64,000 nt of DNA from Mycolicibacterium peregrinum (GTDB lineage Bacteria > Actinomycetota > Actinomycetes > Mycobacteriales > Mycobacteriaceae): contig NZ_LQPP01000030.1 of the NCBI RefSeq assembly GCF_002102345.1, positions 1 to 64,000 on the forward strand, read 5' to 3'. The notes below the pieces were generated by a model that was not told the DNA's origin, did no database searches, and saw only the letters and a program-made list of their open reading frames with translations. This document shows, in pieces, positions 63,789-64,000 of the stretch (the first letter of the stretch is position 1; each line of letters starts with the position of its first letter). Both the position numbers and the translations under genes were made by a program.

Positions 63789-63825
63789 AAAAGTGCCCCA
63801 AACCCGAGGGGTTTGGGGCACTTTT
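63789..63825. terminator. bidirectional intrinsic terminator, arylsulfatase / rpsQ
   Basis: AAAAGTGCCCCAAACCC and GGGTTTGGGGCACTTTT form a perfect 17-bp stem around a GAG loop, with A and T tracts at its ends. It serves the convergent arylsulfatase (plus) and rpsQ (minus) and marks the outer border of the island. Confidence 0.95.
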
Positions 63826-63860
63826 CGACTACTCGCGCGGAGAAGGAGAAGGAGCCTTCG

Positions 63861-64000
63861 CTACTTCGCCTTTTCCAACACCTCGACCAGCCGCCACCGC
63901 TTGGTGGCCGACGTCGGCCGGGTCTCCATCAACGAGACGCGGTCGCCGATGCCGGCGTCGCCGTTCTCGTCGTGCGCCTTGACCTTCTTGGTGGTCCGGA
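63861..64000 (-). CDS. rpsQ: 30S ribosomal protein S17, C-terminal part
   Basis: The window ends inside this gene; 46 residues are read, from [20 protein letters not shown] through [20 protein letters not shown] to LEKAK and TAG at 63861. VRVSETRPLSKTKRW-like text is diagnostic of S17. It is the last gene of the upstream S10-type ribosomal operon and, in most actinobacteria, directly precedes rplN; here the sulfatase island intervenes. A purine-rich GGAGAAGGAGAAGGAG tract follows the stop. Confidence 0.95.
   Translation of the reverse strand, partial: RTTKKVKAHDENGDAGIGDRVSLMETRPTSATKRWRLVEVLEKAK

Noticed and set aside
63836..63856. Short GGAGAAGGAG tandem as a CRISPR-like or satellite repeat
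   Set aside because: It is a brief purine-rich tract between a terminator and the rpsQ stop; there are no spacers or further units.
1..64000. tRNA, rRNA and CRISPR loci
   Set aside because: I looked for cloverleaf-like stretches with GTTCRANNC and for regular repeat-spacer arrays and found none; GTTCGTAAC in the 82-bp repeats is not in a tRNA context.

Overview
The window is high-GC DNA from a mycobacterium, most likely a fast-growing, non-tuberculous Mycolicibacterium-type species. The evidence is the gene order secY-adk-map-sigL-rslA, sppA next to rplO, an arylsulfatase and its maturase placed between rpsQ and rplN (an order I recall from M. tuberculosis), mycobacterial families (DUF732 lipoprotein, F420/deazaflavin enzymes, SAM methyltransferases of the leucine carboxyl methyltransferase-like family), and many GTG starts with GTGA/ATGA overlaps. 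The species cannot be fixed from the sequence alone.

Layout. 1-655: end of rmlB and all of rmlC (dTDP-rhamnose). 673-8.4 kb: P1-family peptidase, TetR-EamA exporter pair, an ABC exporter divergent from a GbsR/MarR-type regulator, and a TetR-FAD monooxygenase operon. 8.6-12.2 kb: mmsA-fadE9-mmsB, valine/isobutyryl-CoA catabolism. 12.2-13.2 kb: an AbiEi_4/DUF559 endonuclease-like gene bracketed by two identical 82-bp repeats that fold into long hairpins. 13.2-18.1 kb: degenerate HAD protein, NarL-type two-component system, TetR/deazaflavin reductase pair, lipoprotein, MarR regulator. 18.1-22.6 kb: a tightly coupled four-gene biosynthetic operon (ThDP enzyme, SRPBCC protein, KAS III-like enzyme, PLP aminotransferase). 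22.8-27.6 kb: methyltransferase, rslA-sigL with a recognisable SigL promoter, then map-adk-secY. 27.9-31.6 kb: four tandem paralogous SAM methyltransferases. 31.7-38.2 kb: a catabolic divergon (DUF3830, amidase, D-2-hydroxyacid dehydrogenase / two Asp-Glu racemase-like proteins, GntR regulator, MHS-type transporter). 38.4-41.2 kb: sppA and an LLM F420 oxidoreductase. 41.2-45.5 kb: rplO-rpmD-rpsE-rplR-rplF-rpsH-rpsZ-rplE-rplX-rplN.

45.6-63.8 kb: an approximately 18.4-kb accessory island splits rplN from rpsQ. It carries sulfate-ester scavenging genes: an arylsulfatase broken by a single-base frameshift, an intact second arylsulfatase, the formylglycine-generating enzyme both need, and an exported alkylsulfatase beside a large LuxR/MalT-like regulator. 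It also carries three TetR regulators, two membrane proteins, an amine-oxidase-like flavoprotein with a cupin, and a Nudix hydrolase. Near-perfect palindromes or paired 19-bp sites allow regulator-target assignments at several loci.

The best candidates for something undescribed are the repeat-bracketed DUF559 element, the four-gene ThDP/KAS III operon, and the racemase/amidase divergon. No tRNA, rRNA, CRISPR array, transposase or phage gene was recognised. All function calls come from reading the sequence and remembered family features; no search was run.
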